Assembly: GCA_046295175.1 (NCBI GenBank)
Contig: JBKBNY010000015.1
Coordinates: 1-64,000, forward strand
Reading direction: 5' to 3'
DNA length: 64,000 nucleotides
Source of the DNA: JALOLV01 sp046295175
GTDB taxonomy: Bacteria > Bacteroidota > Bacteroidia > Cytophagales > Spirosomataceae
Of the stretch, positions 55,339 to 64,000 are shown piece after piece. The notes beneath the pieces are model-generated. The model was not told the DNA's origin and made no database searches. It saw only the letters and a program-made list of their open reading frames with translations. The first letter of the stretch is position 1. The number at the start of each line of letters is the position of its first letter. The position numbers were made by a program, and so were the translations under genes.

Positions 55339-56979
55339 TTGAAAAGAAGAGACTTTATCCAGCTATCTGGAATGGGTTTTGGGGCAATGATGCTACCAAA
55401 CATCCCGATTGTAGGCAACGCAGTTTCGCAAGAAGCCCTCTTAGACGGAGCGATTGATGTCGCAGTCAAAAAACGCCTTGCCGATGCTGCTCTCAATGCT
55501 GCCAAATCAAAAGGTGCTACCTACACCGATGTTCGTATCGGGCGTTATCTCAACCAATTTGTTGTTACTCGCGAAGACAAAGTACAAAACATTGTCAATA
55601 CCGAATCGTACGGTATGGGTGTTCGCGTGATTGTCAATGGTTGTTGGGGGTTCTCGGCCGTAGTTGATGTAAAAACCGAAGCCGAAGCTGCCAACGCTGC
55701 CGACCAAGCCGTTGCGATTGCCAAAGCTAATGCAAGACTGCTCAAAGAACCAGTAGTCTTAGCACCGCAAAAAGGTTTTGGTGAAGTGAGTTGGAAAGCC
55801 CCGATTCAACGCAATGCCTTTGAGGTACCAATCAAAGAAAAAGTAGATTTATTGTTGAGTGTCAATGACGCTGCCCTTAAAAACGGAGCAAATTACGTCA
55901 ATTCGGTACTCTTCATGGTCAATGAGCAAAAATACTTTGCTTCGTCTGATGGCTCATACATCGACCAAGATATTCACCGAATCTGGCCAATCTCATCTGT
56001 AACAGCCATTGACCCTAAATCTGGTAAATTTGAAACTCGTCAGGCACTTTCGGCCCCGATGGGGATGGGCTACGAATACCTTCAAGCCAATCCAAAAGAT
56101 AAAGTTACGGGCATAACAACTCGCTACAACAAAGGTTACGATATGCTCGAAGACGTAACTGCCGCCGCCAAACAAGCCAAAGAAAAACTTACAGCTAAGT
56201 CGGTAGAGGCAGGTAAATACGATTTGATTCTTGACCCATCGCACCTTTGGCTGACGATTCACGAATCGGTTGGCCACCCACTCGAACTCGACCGTGTTTT
56301 GGGTTACGAGGCCAATTTTGCGGGTACGTCGTTTGCTACATTGGATAAATGGCAGTCTAAAAACTTCAACTACGGAAGCAAACAAGTAAACCTTTTTGCC
56401 GATAAAACGCAAGTTGGGTCGCTTGGTGCAGTGGGTTGGGATGACGAAGGCGTAGCCACAAAACGTTGGGATTTGGTAAAAGACGGAACACTCGTAAACT
56501 ACCAAGCCATCAGAGACCAAGCACATATCATTGGCGAGAAAGAATCGCATGGTTGCTGCTATGCCGATAGCTGGTCTTCGGTACAATTCCAACGCATGGC
56601 AAATGTATCGTTGGCACCGGGCAAAGAACCACTTTCGGTAGAAGAAATGATAAAAGATGTTCAGAAAGGAGTTTATATCATTGGCGATGGGTCATTCTCA
56701 ATCGACCAACAGCGTTATAATTTCCAATTTGGTGGACAATTGTTCTATGAAATTAAGGATGGTAAAATTGCGGGCATGCTAAAAGACGTTGCGTACCAGT
56801 CGAATACCCAAGAGTTTTGGAATTCTTGCGTAAAAATCTGTGATGAGCGTGATTATCGTTTGGGTGGTTCGTTTTTCGACGGAAAAGGGCAGCCTTCACA
56901 GTCGAGTGCGGTATCGCATGGCAGCTCAACGGCACGTTTCAATGGCGTCAATGTCATTAACACAGCTCGTAAGATTTAA
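55339..56979 (+). CDS. tldD: TldD-type metalloprotease subunit with twin-arginine-type leader (copy 2)
   Basis: A 546-residue paralogue of the TldD at 49707, starting at TTG. It has the same leader form (KRRDFIQLSGMGFGAMM), zinc motif HESVGH (308-313) and SHGCCYADSW. Long stretches are identical to copy 1. The 240 bp before it hold no clear promoter. Partner pmbA follows after 108 bp. Confidence 0.9.
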   Translation: MKRRDFIQLSGMGFGAMMLPNIPIVGNAVSQEALLDGAIDVAVKKRLADAALNAAKSKGATYTDVRIGRYLNQFVVTREDKVQNIVNTESYGMGVRVIVNGCWGFSAVVDVKTEAEAANAADQAVAIAKANARLLKEPVVLAPQKGFGEVSWKAPIQRNAFEVPIKEKVDLLLSVNDAALKNGANYVNSVLFMVNEQKYFASSDGSYIDQDIHRIWPISSVTAIDPKSGKFETRQALSAPMGMGYEYLQANPKDKVTGITTRYNKGYDMLEDVTAAAKQAKEKLTAKSVEAGKYDLILDPSHLWLTIHESVGHPLELDRVLGYEANFAGTSFATLDKWQSKNFNYGSKQVNLFADKTQVGSLGAVGWDDEGVATKRWDLVKDGTLVNYQAIRDQAHIIGEKESHGCCYADSWSSVQFQRMANVSLAPGKEPLSVEEMIKDVQKGVYIIGDGSFSIDQQRYNFQFGGQLFYEIKDGKIAGMLKDVAYQSNTQEFWNSCVKICDERDYRLGGSFFDGKGQPSQSSAVSHGSSTARFNGVNVINTARKI

Positions 56980-57087
56980 TTTTTTGGAAAATGAATAGAG
57001 AAATGCACAAAGAATTGATAAGTCTTTGCTCGTTTCTCAGTTTTCTATTTTCCTGTTTTAACACAATCCTTTAATCTCAGAAATCAA

Positions 57088-58425
57088 ATGTCAGTTATAT
57101 TAACCGAAGCAGAAGCTAAAGCCTTATTACAGAAGGTTTTGAGCTATTCAAAAGCAGATGAATGCGAGGTGAATTTGTCAGGAGAAATTCGTGGAAATAT
57201 CCGCTATGCTCGCAATGAAGTTTCGACAAGTGGCTCGCTTATCAATAAAAATTTAGTGGTTCAATCAGCATACGGAAAAAAAGTAGGTGTGGCTACGATT
57301 GACGAATTCGATGATGCGTCAATCGAAAAAGTGGTGCGTCGTTCGGAAGAATTAGCCAAACTCGCTCCCGAAAATCCTGAACATGTGGGTGTTTTGGAGC
57401 CGCAGCAGTATATCAAATCTAACGGATATTTTGAAACAACTGCGAGTGTGAATCCCGATAAAAGAGCCGATGCCGTTGCCAAAAGTTTAGATTTGGTAAA
57501 AGCCCAAAAACTCGTTGCGGCTGGATTTATGGAAGACCGCCACGGATTTTCGGCAATGATGAATTCTAAAGGTCTTTTTGCTTATTACCCGAGTACAAAT
57601 GTCAATTTTTCACTCACTGTCCGTACCGAAGACGGTACCGGTTCGGGTTACGTAATCAAAGGATTCAGCGATTTTAGCAAACTCGATACTGTTGCTGCAA
57701 CCAAAGTTGCGATTCAGAAATCTATTGGTTCAAAAAATGCAAAGGCTCTCGAACCTGGCAAATATACGGTAATCTTAGAACCTACGGCGGCGGCGGTATT
57801 GCTCGAAAACATCTATTTTGATATGGATGCTCGCAGTGCCGACGAAGGACGTTCTTTTTTTAGCAAAGCGGGTGGCAAAACCAAACTGGGCGATAAAATC
57901 GTGGACGAAAGAGTGACGATTTACTCAGACCCTCAGCACCCAGATTTACCAGCTTCGCCGTGGGCAGGCGATGGCCAACCTCTCAACAAAATGATGTGGA
58001 TTGAGAAAGGAGTTGTCAAAAACTTGGCATATTCACGTTTTTGGGCGAAAGAAAAAGGTGTAAAGCCTGTTCCGTTCCCTTCAAATGTGATTATGGAAGG
58101 CGGCACAGCAACGCTCGATGAAATGATAAAAAGTACTCAGAAAGGTATTTTAGTTACCAAATTATGGTATATCCGTTCGGTTGACCCACAAACTATTCTT
58201 TTGACAGGTTTGACCCGTGACGGAACATTCTACATCGAAAACGGTAAAATTAAACATCCTGTCAAGAATTTCCGTTTTAACGAAAGTCCGATAATTATGT
58301 TGAACAACCTCGAAACATTGGGCAAAACCGAGCGTGTGGTTAGTACCGAGTCTGACCAAAACTACATGGTTCCGCCGATGAAGATTCGAGAGTTTACATT
58401 CTCATCGCTTTCGGATGCCGTGTAA
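57088..58425 (+). CDS. pmbA: PmbA/TldE-type subunit (copy 2)
   Basis: A 445-residue paralogue of the PmbA at 51473: GNIRYARNEVSTSGS, MDARSADEGRSFFSKAGGKTKLGDKIVD and REFTFSSLSDAV match, while the Gly-rich insert is replaced by a short SPWAGDGQPLNK loop. No signal peptide and no zinc motif. Followed by a hairpin and then the DUF4159-MoxR cluster on the same strand. Confidence 0.9.
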   Translation: MSVILTEAEAKALLQKVLSYSKADECEVNLSGEIRGNIRYARNEVSTSGSLINKNLVVQSAYGKKVGVATIDEFDDASIEKVVRRSEELAKLAPENPEHVGVLEPQQYIKSNGYFETTASVNPDKRADAVAKSLDLVKAQKLVAAGFMEDRHGFSAMMNSKGLFAYYPSTNVNFSLTVRTEDGTGSGYVIKGFSDFSKLDTVAATKVAIQKSIGSKNAKALEPGKYTVILEPTAAAVLLENIYFDMDARSADEGRSFFSKAGGKTKLGDKIVDERVTIYSDPQHPDLPASPWAGDGQPLNKMMWIEKGVVKNLAYSRFWAKEKGVKPVPFPSNVIMEGGTATLDEMIKSTQKGILVTKLWYIRSVDPQTILLTGLTRDGTFYIENGKIKHPVKNFRFNESPIIMLNNLETLGKTERVVSTESDQNYMVPPMKIREFTFSSLSDAV

Positions 58426-58435
58426 TTTTATTTTG

Positions 58436-58497
58436 GATTTACGATTGGGGACTTCGGATTTAATAAATCTCCAATCGTAAATCGTAAATCGTAAATC
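58436..58497. repeat. Inverted repeat with 7-bp tandem repeat
   Basis: GATTTACGATTGG (58436-58448) and its complement (58471-58483) form a hairpin; ATCGTAA is repeated three times at 58474-58494. It fills the gap before the DUF4159 gene. Confidence 0.85.
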
Positions 58498-58500
58498 AAT

Positions 58501-59115
58501 TTGAAACCTTTTGTTTTTACACGAATACAGTATAATTCTGGCGATTGGGATACCGACCAGCGAATGCCCGTGAATATATTGAATTCATTGGTTGAGTACA
58601 CGACGATTCCGATTGACGAAAAAGAAAAAATTGTGCTTTTGAGTAGCAACGAAATCTTCAAAAGTCCATTTTGTTATTTGAGCGGACATAAATTGGTTGA
58701 GTTTTCGAGTCAAGAGCGTGATAATTTCAGAAAGTACGTCGAAAACGGTGGATTTGTATTCGTAGATGACTGTAATCATGATATTGATGGGCTTTTTGCG
58801 AAGTCGTTTGAGCAAGAAATGGCTCGAACTTTCGGGGCAAAAGCCTTACAGAAGATTCCGAATACACACGAAATTTATCATAGTTTCTTTGATTTTGATG
58901 GTCCACCCACAACAAGTTTCGAGCTCAATGGATGGGGCGACGATTTGGTGCATGATTACCTCAAAGCGGTACAAATAAACGGTAGGATTGGGGTTTTGTA
59001 CAGCAATAAAGATTACGGTTGTGAATGGGATTACGATTTCAGAAATAAGCGTTGGCTGGCCGAAGACAATACTAAATTTGGAGTAAATATAATTAATTAC
59101 GCATTGACAGTTTAG
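58501..59115 (+). CDS. DUF4159 protein
   Basis: A 204-residue protein from TTG 58501. DUF4159 marks: TRIQYNSGDWDTD near the start, FRKYVENGGFVFVDDCNHD (a glutamine-amidotransferase-like strand-loop) and GVLYSNKDYGCEWDY. Function unknown. It opens a set with MoxR, DUF58 and BatA-like proteins, an arrangement common in Bacteroidota. Confidence 0.85.
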   Translation: MKPFVFTRIQYNSGDWDTDQRMPVNILNSLVEYTTIPIDEKEKIVLLSSNEIFKSPFCYLSGHKLVEFSSQERDNFRKYVENGGFVFVDDCNHDIDGLFAKSFEQEMARTFGAKALQKIPNTHEIYHSFFDFDGPPTTSFELNGWGDDLVHDYLKAVQINGRIGVLYSNKDYGCEWDYDFRNKRWLAEDNTKFGVNIINYALTV

Positions 59116-59118
59116 TAG

Positions 59119-59137
59119 CACGGGATTCCATCCCGTG
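59119..59137. repeat. Small hairpin after DUF4159 gene
   Basis: CACGGGA / TCCCGTG, 5-nt loop, no T-run; probably a palindromic element rather than a terminator. Confidence 0.6.
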
Positions 59138-59190
59138 TATTTCGTGAAATTTTAATGAGCTAAAATCTCGTTTTACAAATACAAAGAAAA

Positions 59191-60165
59191 TTGGAAAATA
59201 AAGAACTTCATCATTACAAAACACTGGTTTCAAAACTACCAAATCTCAAAAAAGAAATTGCAAAAGTAATCGTGGGGCAACAAGATGCCATCAACGAAAT
59301 TCTGATTTCGCTTTTAGCTGGTGGACATTGCTTGCTCGAAGGTGTTCCGGGTCTTGCCAAAACATTGATGGTAAAAACGATGTCGGAGGCACTCGAAATG
59401 AAATTCAAACGGGTGCAGTTCACTCCCGATTTAATGCCGGGCGATATTATCGGTACTGAGATTTTAGAAGAAGACCACGAAACTGGTAAGAAATTCTTCA
59501 AATTTAATCGTGGACCTATCTTTGCCAATATCGTTTTGGCGGATGAAATCAACCGTACGCCACCCAAAACCCAAGCGGCATTACTCGAAGCCATGCAAGA
59601 GTACAAGGTAACTTATGCAGGTACAAACTACGATTTGCCCAAACCATTTTTGATTATTGCCACCCAAAACCCGATTGAGCAAGCAGGTACTTATCCACTG
59701 CCCGAGGCTCAATTAGACCGTTTTTTGCTATATATCAAGTTGAGTTATCCATCCGAACAAGAAGAATTAGATGTCTTGAAAAGCACTACGGGAGTCGTAA
59801 AACAAACCTTACAAACGGTTTTGACCGATAATGAGATTATTGATTTACAGCAACTTACTCGCCAAGTACACATCAGCGATGAATTGATAACGAGAGTTAA
59901 TAAATTGGTTCGTTCGACTCGCCCCGATGTTACTTCGTCAACATTCGTAAAACAATGGTGCGATTGGGGAGCAGGTCCACGTGCAGGTCAGGCGTTGATT
60001 CTTTGCTCAAAAGCAAGGGCAATTCTGAATGAGCGTTTTGCGGTGATTCCAGAAGACATTGAGAACTTAGCTTTTCCAGTTTTACGCCATCGAATCGCTC
60101 TGAATTTCCGTGCCGAAGCCGAGAACATCACAACCGATAATGTGATTGCGGAATTGTTGAAATAA
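59191..60165 (+). CDS. MoxR-family AAA+ ATPase
   Basis: A 324-residue ATPase from TTG 59191. Walker A is EGVPGLAKT (~50-58), Walker B LADEINRTPPKTQAALLEAMQE (~113-134), and the sensor region IATQNPIEQAGTYPLPEAQLDRF. MoxR proteins act as chaperones in maturation of exported or metal-bearing complexes, usually with DUF58 and VWA proteins, which follow here. Confidence 0.94.
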   Translation: MENKELHHYKTLVSKLPNLKKEIAKVIVGQQDAINEILISLLAGGHCLLEGVPGLAKTLMVKTMSEALEMKFKRVQFTPDLMPGDIIGTEILEEDHETGKKFFKFNRGPIFANIVLADEINRTPPKTQAALLEAMQEYKVTYAGTNYDLPKPFLIIATQNPIEQAGTYPLPEAQLDRFLLYIKLSYPSEQEELDVLKSTTGVVKQTLQTVLTDNEIIDLQQLTRQVHISDELITRVNKLVRSTRPDVTSSTFVKQWCDWGAGPRAGQALILCSKARAILNERFAVIPEDIENLAFPVLRHRIALNFRAEAENITTDNVIAELLK

Positions 60166-60187
60166 ATCCCAATCGGGCTAAAAATCA

Positions 60188-61036
60188 ATGCTCACTACCG
60201 AACTCATCAAACTAAATAATTTACAATTAGCTGGCAAATTAGTCAGCGAAGAAGTAATGCTCGGAATCCACAGCAGCAAAAGGTCGGGTATTGGGACGGA
60301 GTTTGAGCAATATCGACACTATGAGGTTGGCGATGACCCAAAACGAATTGATTGGAAAATGTATGCCCGAACCGAAAAGCATTTGGTTCGAGAATCGGCG
60401 ACTGAGAGTAACCTTAAAATCAGTTTTGTGTTGGATTTGTCGGGTTCGATGAATTACACCGAGAATGGTGTGAGTCGCTTGCATTACTGCAAAATTCTGT
60501 TGGCTTCGCTGGCATATTTGGGCTACCGACAAGGCGACCAAATGTGTTTATATTCGCTCCAAAATGATGATTTGCAAACGTTCGTACCGACTGGAAAACA
60601 ATCATTTCAACGGATTTTGTATGAACTCGAACGGGCAGAGGCTAAAGGAAGTTGGGGTAATTCAAATCCGAAATTTCCAGTTTTTCAGCAAAAGCAGAAG
60701 GAGTTAGTGGTGTTTGCTTCTGATTTTCTTCAACTGAGCGATGAGTGGCTCAAATTTGTGCAAAATATGGCAAATCCACGTCGGCAAGTTTTGATTTTTC
60801 AGGTTTTAGGCAAAAACGAGATAGATTTTGACTTAAACGGATTTTATCGTTTCAAAGATTTGGAGTCGGGCAAGGAGATTGAATTAGATGCCGCCAGTGT
60901 AAAAACTGAATTCAAGACTAAAGCCGAAGAATATTTTAATTTATTGGATAGCAGCCTCAGGATTCCAAACGTAAAATTGGTTAGAGTGAGATTAGATAAT
61001 CCGATTGCCATGACCATAACCGAAGGTTTGAAATAA
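60188..61036 (+). CDS. DUF58 protein with VWA-like fold
   Basis: A 282-residue protein, 22 bp after moxR. The DUF58 signature HYEVGDDPKRIDWKMYARTEKHLV is at ~42-65 and a MIDAS-like DLSGSM at ~80. It is the standard MoxR partner. Confidence 0.92.
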   Translation: MLTTELIKLNNLQLAGKLVSEEVMLGIHSSKRSGIGTEFEQYRHYEVGDDPKRIDWKMYARTEKHLVRESATESNLKISFVLDLSGSMNYTENGVSRLHYCKILLASLAYLGYRQGDQMCLYSLQNDDLQTFVPTGKQSFQRILYELERAEAKGSWGNSNPKFPVFQQKQKELVVFASDFLQLSDEWLKFVQNMANPRRQVLIFQVLGKNEIDFDLNGFYRFKDLESGKEIELDAASVKTEFKTKAEEYFNLLDSSLRIPNVKLVRVRLDNPIAMTITEGLK

Positions 61037-61040
61037 GACA

Positions 61041-61104
61041 AGCCCATGACTTAAGTCGTGGAAGATAATATTGAAATGAGTTTAGCATAACCGTTTTAAC
61101 GGTT
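61041..61104. repeat. Two small palindromes before the BatA-like gene
   Basis: CCATGACTTAAGTCGTGG (imperfect) at about 61044-61061 and AACCGTTTTAACGGTT at 61089-61104. No T-run follows either directly enough to call a terminator. Confidence 0.55.
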
Positions 61105-61161
61105 TTTGAGAAGTGTCAAATCTAAAAATTTAACATTTAGATTACAATTAACAAACCAATA

Positions 61162-62244
61162 ATGGAATTATTAAATCCAATGATGCTTTGGGGGGCTTTG
61201 GCGGTTTCGATACCGATTTTGCTTCATTTTTGGCATCAAAAAAAAGGAAAAGTGATAGAATGGGCAGCGATGCAATGGCTAATCGAGAAAGACCTTCAAC
61301 AGTCGAAGGGTATCAGATTAGACAATATTTTGTTGCTGATTTTGCGTTGCCTTTTGGTTTTGATATTGGCATTGATTTTAAGTGAACCAATACTTAATTG
61401 GTTGAATAATAGTGATTTATCAACGAAAGTACATTTGGTTGAGGCCAATCAATTGGTCACAGAAAACTTTAGATTTGAACTCGAAGCAGCACAAAAAAAG
61501 GGAGAAAAGATTTATTGGATTAACCCAAATGCAGAGCCAGCAGATGATTTTAAACAAATCCCACAAATAAAAGATTTTGATGCTTTTATTTTGCAAAGTT
61601 GTATCAATAAAGTAGGACAAAACGTTGATAATGAGCAATTTGAATTATATTTTGTAAATTCACCAAAACTCAGTCAATTAGCTAATATTTTTGTTCCGAA
61701 TAACTTTAAGGTTCATCCAGTAATTGATTCGACGACTCAATCAAAACCATTTTTTAAGATTTCGGATAATAAATTTTTGGTGGTGAATGCGGATAATCAA
61801 TTAGTCGTAAGCGAAACGATTGATGCTAAAAAATACCCAAATATCGCTCATGAAGGCGAATTGAAATTCTTATTTTTGACTAATAACGAATCTCAAAAAA
61901 AATCTTTTGAGGCTGCCCTTAAAGCCATCAATGAAGTTTATGGGATTTTATATTCGGTTGATTTTCAGCAAGATAGAAGTAAGAAATATGATTTAGTTTT
62001 TGATGCTAAATCATTTGAATCTGACAGTAGGAGCGAGGCGGAAATAGTTACGGAAACCATTGTGAAAAAGTTTAATCTGAATCCTGACAATCAACCTTTG
62101 AGTAATCAACAACTATCCGCCCTATTCAAAACAGAAAAACAATTCCGAAATCACGCCCAAACTTGGCTAAATGACAGCCTTTTTGCAGTTTTTTTATTGG
62201 TTTTGGGAATAGAAAGGTGGTTGTCGGTTAGAAGAAATGCGTAA
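61162..62244 (+). CDS. BatA-like N-terminal membrane protein
   Basis: A 360-residue protein. Residues 1-80 are the BatA N-terminal domain: MELLNPMMLWGALAVSIPIL, HFWHQKKGKVIEWAAMQWL, then a second membrane helix (NILLLILRCLLVLILALIL). A soluble middle follows, and a last membrane helix lies at ~335-355. No VWA signature, so it is the short form. Confidence 0.88.
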   Translation: MELLNPMMLWGALAVSIPILLHFWHQKKGKVIEWAAMQWLIEKDLQQSKGIRLDNILLLILRCLLVLILALILSEPILNWLNNSDLSTKVHLVEANQLVTENFRFELEAAQKKGEKIYWINPNAEPADDFKQIPQIKDFDAFILQSCINKVGQNVDNEQFELYFVNSPKLSQLANIFVPNNFKVHPVIDSTTQSKPFFKISDNKFLVVNADNQLVVSETIDAKKYPNIAHEGELKFLFLTNNESQKKSFEAALKAINEVYGILYSVDFQQDRSKKYDLVFDAKSFESDSRSEAEIVTETIVKKFNLNPDNQPLSNQQLSALFKTEKQFRNHAQTWLNDSLFAVFLLVLGIERWLSVRRNA

Positions 62245-62275
62245 GTTTAGGCGATATAATATCGTTTTATAAATC

Positions 62276-64000
62276 ATGAATCAACTCAAAAAACTCATAT
62301 CGAGCGTCAGTTGGCAGCTTTTCACTTCAGATTTTTTGAAGTGTTTGCTTGTCATGCTTTCGCTTGGCTTTTTGGTTTTCGGATTTACCCATTCGTTATC
62401 TTGGGCGTTGGTTTTGGGTGGATTGGGTTTTGGAGTAATGGCTTATCAAACGCAGCTATTTAGAAACCGTCAGCCGCAGGCCATTGAGGTAATTCACCAA
62501 AAATTAAACAATACCGAATACAGCCTTCATTTACTCGATAAACCGCAGTTAAATATTGCCGAACAACTCCAAATTGAGCGTTTATTGTCACAAACGCAAT
62601 CGCTTCCAATCCCGAGTTTATGGTACAAAAACCTGCAATTTTATGGTTTGGCGTTGATTTTATCGTTGTGTACTTATGCTTTGTTACCATTCTTAAAAAT
62701 CGCACGCAGTGATAAATCACAGTTGACAAATAATCCAGATAAAACTGTTGAAAAGCAAAACGTAATTCCGCAATTTCAGTCAGCCACGCTGACGGTTACT
62801 CCTCCAACATACACCAATTTGCCACAAAAATCGGGTAGTGAGCTAAACATTTCTTCGATTGTCGGTTCGCTTTTGAAATGGCAATTGCGGTTTGAAAATG
62901 CCAATCAACTCAAAGTAAAATTGAGCAATAGCCGTGGCGATGAATTGGATTTTAAACAACGAGATGAGTCTTTTGAATTGACCGACCAATTAGTGGGTTC
63001 TGGATTGTACGCTTTCAAGGCCTATTGGCGAGATTCGCTCATTTATCAATCAGATTTTTATCGTTTAGAAGCCATCGCCGATTTGGCCCCTAAAATTGAG
63101 CCAACTTCAAAAGAATTATACAAGTTTCATTTGCTCAAAGACCCAAAAAACATCCAGATTTCGGCTAAAATATCAGATGATTTCTTGGTAAATCAGGCGT
63201 TTATAGTGGCGACAGTGGCAAGAGGTTCGGGCGAAAATGTGAAGTTTAGAGAGATTAAACTACCACTTGCTCAATCAAACTTTAAAGAGGCAATACTTAG
63301 TAAAAGCATTGATTTAAAGGCTCTTAACTTTGCCCCAGGCGATGAGCTTTACTATTATTGGGCAGCCATTGATAACAAGCGACCCGAACCAAATTTTACT
63401 AAATCAGATACTTATTTTATTGTTTATAAAGATACAGCAAATGTCGAAGAGTCTGAATTGGCGACAATGGCGATGAATATCCTGCCAGAATATTTCCGCA
63501 GCCAACGCCAGATTATTATTGATACCGAAAAACTGATTGCCAAACGTAAAAAGATTTCTGAAAAGGAATTTAAGTTCACTTCAAACGAAATCGGCTTCGA
63601 CCAGAAAGCTTTGCGTTTGCGTTATGGGCAATATTTGGGTGAAGAATTTGAGAATTCGATTGGTGGACCAGCCGCTTTGCCAACTGCCGATGATACCCCA
63701 AAAATGGGTGGAGATTTGTTGAAAGGTTTTAGACACGACCACGACGAAGGCGAGCATGACCACGAAGACGGCGACCACGCTCACGGGCATGACCACGGCA
63801 ACGAAAGCAAGGGCAATGACGACAACAAAGACCCTTATGCCGCCATTTTGGCCGACTATGTGCATAGCCACGACGACGGCGAAATGAATACCTTCTATGA
63901 GCAATCGACTCGGAGTTTGCTGAAAATGGCTCTTGAACAAATGTGGCAGTCTGAACTTTATTTGCGTTTGTACGAACCCGAAAAAGCGATTCCGTTTGAG
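62276..64000 (+). CDS. DUF4175-like membrane protein (runs off window end)
   Basis: The frame opens at ATG 62276 and stays open for 575 codons to the window end, so it is partial. Two membrane-helix pairs lie at ~22-62 and ~122-142, then a long soluble, beta-rich part with TVTPPTYTNLPQ, followed by helices (~400 on). The pattern fits the large DUF4175-type proteins that close MoxR-DUF58-BatA clusters. Residues ~487-508 (63734-63798) form a His/Asp-rich stretch with HDHDEGEHDHEDGDH, a likely metal-binding loop. Confidence 0.8.
   Translation, partial: MNQLKKLISSVSWQLFTSDFLKCLLVMLSLGFLVFGFTHSLSWALVLGGLGFGVMAYQTQLFRNRQPQAIEVIHQKLNNTEYSLHLLDKPQLNIAEQLQIERLLSQTQSLPIPSLWYKNLQFYGLALILSLCTYALLPFLKIARSDKSQLTNNPDKTVEKQNVIPQFQSATLTVTPPTYTNLPQKSGSELNISSIVGSLLKWQLRFENANQLKVKLSNSRGDELDFKQRDESFELTDQLVGSGLYAFKAYWRDSLIYQSDFYRLEAIADLAPKIEPTSKELYKFHLLKDPKNIQISAKISDDFLVNQAFIVATVARGSGENVKFREIKLPLAQSNFKEAILSKSIDLKALNFAPGDELYYYWAAIDNKRPEPNFTKSDTYFIVYKDTANVEESELATMAMNILPEYFRSQRQIIIDTEKLIAKRKKISEKEFKFTSNEIGFDQKALRLRYGQYLGEEFENSIGGPAALPTADDTPKMGGDLLKGFRHDHDEGEHDHEDGDHAHGHDHGNESKGNDDNKDPYAAILADYVHSHDDGEMNTFYEQSTRSLLKMALEQMWQSELYLRLYEPEKAIPFE

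Noticed and set aside
58474..58494. CRISPR-like short tandem repeat
   Set aside because: Three 7-bp units without spacers; no cas genes in the window.

Overview
The window is one contiguous, AT-rich chromosomal stretch of a Bacteroidota, most likely a Cytophagales relative (Spirosomataceae or Leadbetterella-like). Support: two SusC/SusD pairs, a SusE-type protein, promoters of the Bacteroidota type (TTTG about 20 bp before TAnnTTTG), near absence of Shine-Dalgarno sequences, the small CGKKRKRHK ribosomal-type protein, and a ComA-type phosphosulfolactate synthase. Genus cannot be fixed from the sequence alone.

Layout. 1-111: tail of a 5S rRNA gene and its terminator. 198-6604: a defence-like island starting directly behind the rRNA operon. 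From its own strong promoter it encodes DndC (DNA phosphorothioation sulfurtransferase), a protein joining a likely sulfur-binding domain to an HNH nuclease, a ParB-like protein broken by one nonsense codon, and a protein with a PD-(D/E)XK-like nuclease core. DndD, DndE and DndB are absent. A cysteine desulfurase (DndA/IscS type) faces the operon. Between them lies an ~850-bp cassette with a nucleotidyltransferase pair, bounded by a 117-bp direct repeat of the desulfurase 3' end. 6674-21803: mostly housekeeping and small secreted proteins (GumN/TraB, SLC45-like transporter, ComA, DedA, AroE, ferredoxin, YjjG, Uma2, SSB, MutY, HU, TPR, RNase G), plus a lone AbiH-type defence gene. 21860-31231: secreted sugar oxidation genes (DUF1080 hydrolase with PA14, beta-propeller cytochrome c, a large HEAT-repeat cytochrome c lipoprotein) around a membrane AraC regulator with two periplasmic glycan-binding-like domains. 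31594-46998: carbohydrate utilisation region (GH53 galactanase, SusC, SusD, three-module SusE-like protein, esterase, GH13 enzyme, DeoR regulator, second SusC/SusD pair). 47041-49290: TonB receptor with a palindromic operator on its promoter. 49707-58425: two tandem tldD-pmbA pairs, both TldD with twin-arginine-type leaders, around a repeat-bearing surface protein. 58501-64000: DUF4159, MoxR ATPase, DUF58, BatA-like and a truncated DUF4175-like protein with a His-rich stretch.

Most striking: (1) the DndC / sulfur-reader HNH / ParB / PD-(D/E)XK operon, which is not a standard Dnd or Ssp layout; (2) the duplicated desulfurase 3' end marking a small inserted cassette; (3) a 33-bp perfect palindrome sitting in frame inside aroE; (4) an AraC-paralogue remnant with a duplicated hairpin; (5) the operator overlapping the TonB-receptor promoter. 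No tRNA, CRISPR array, transposase or integrase was seen.
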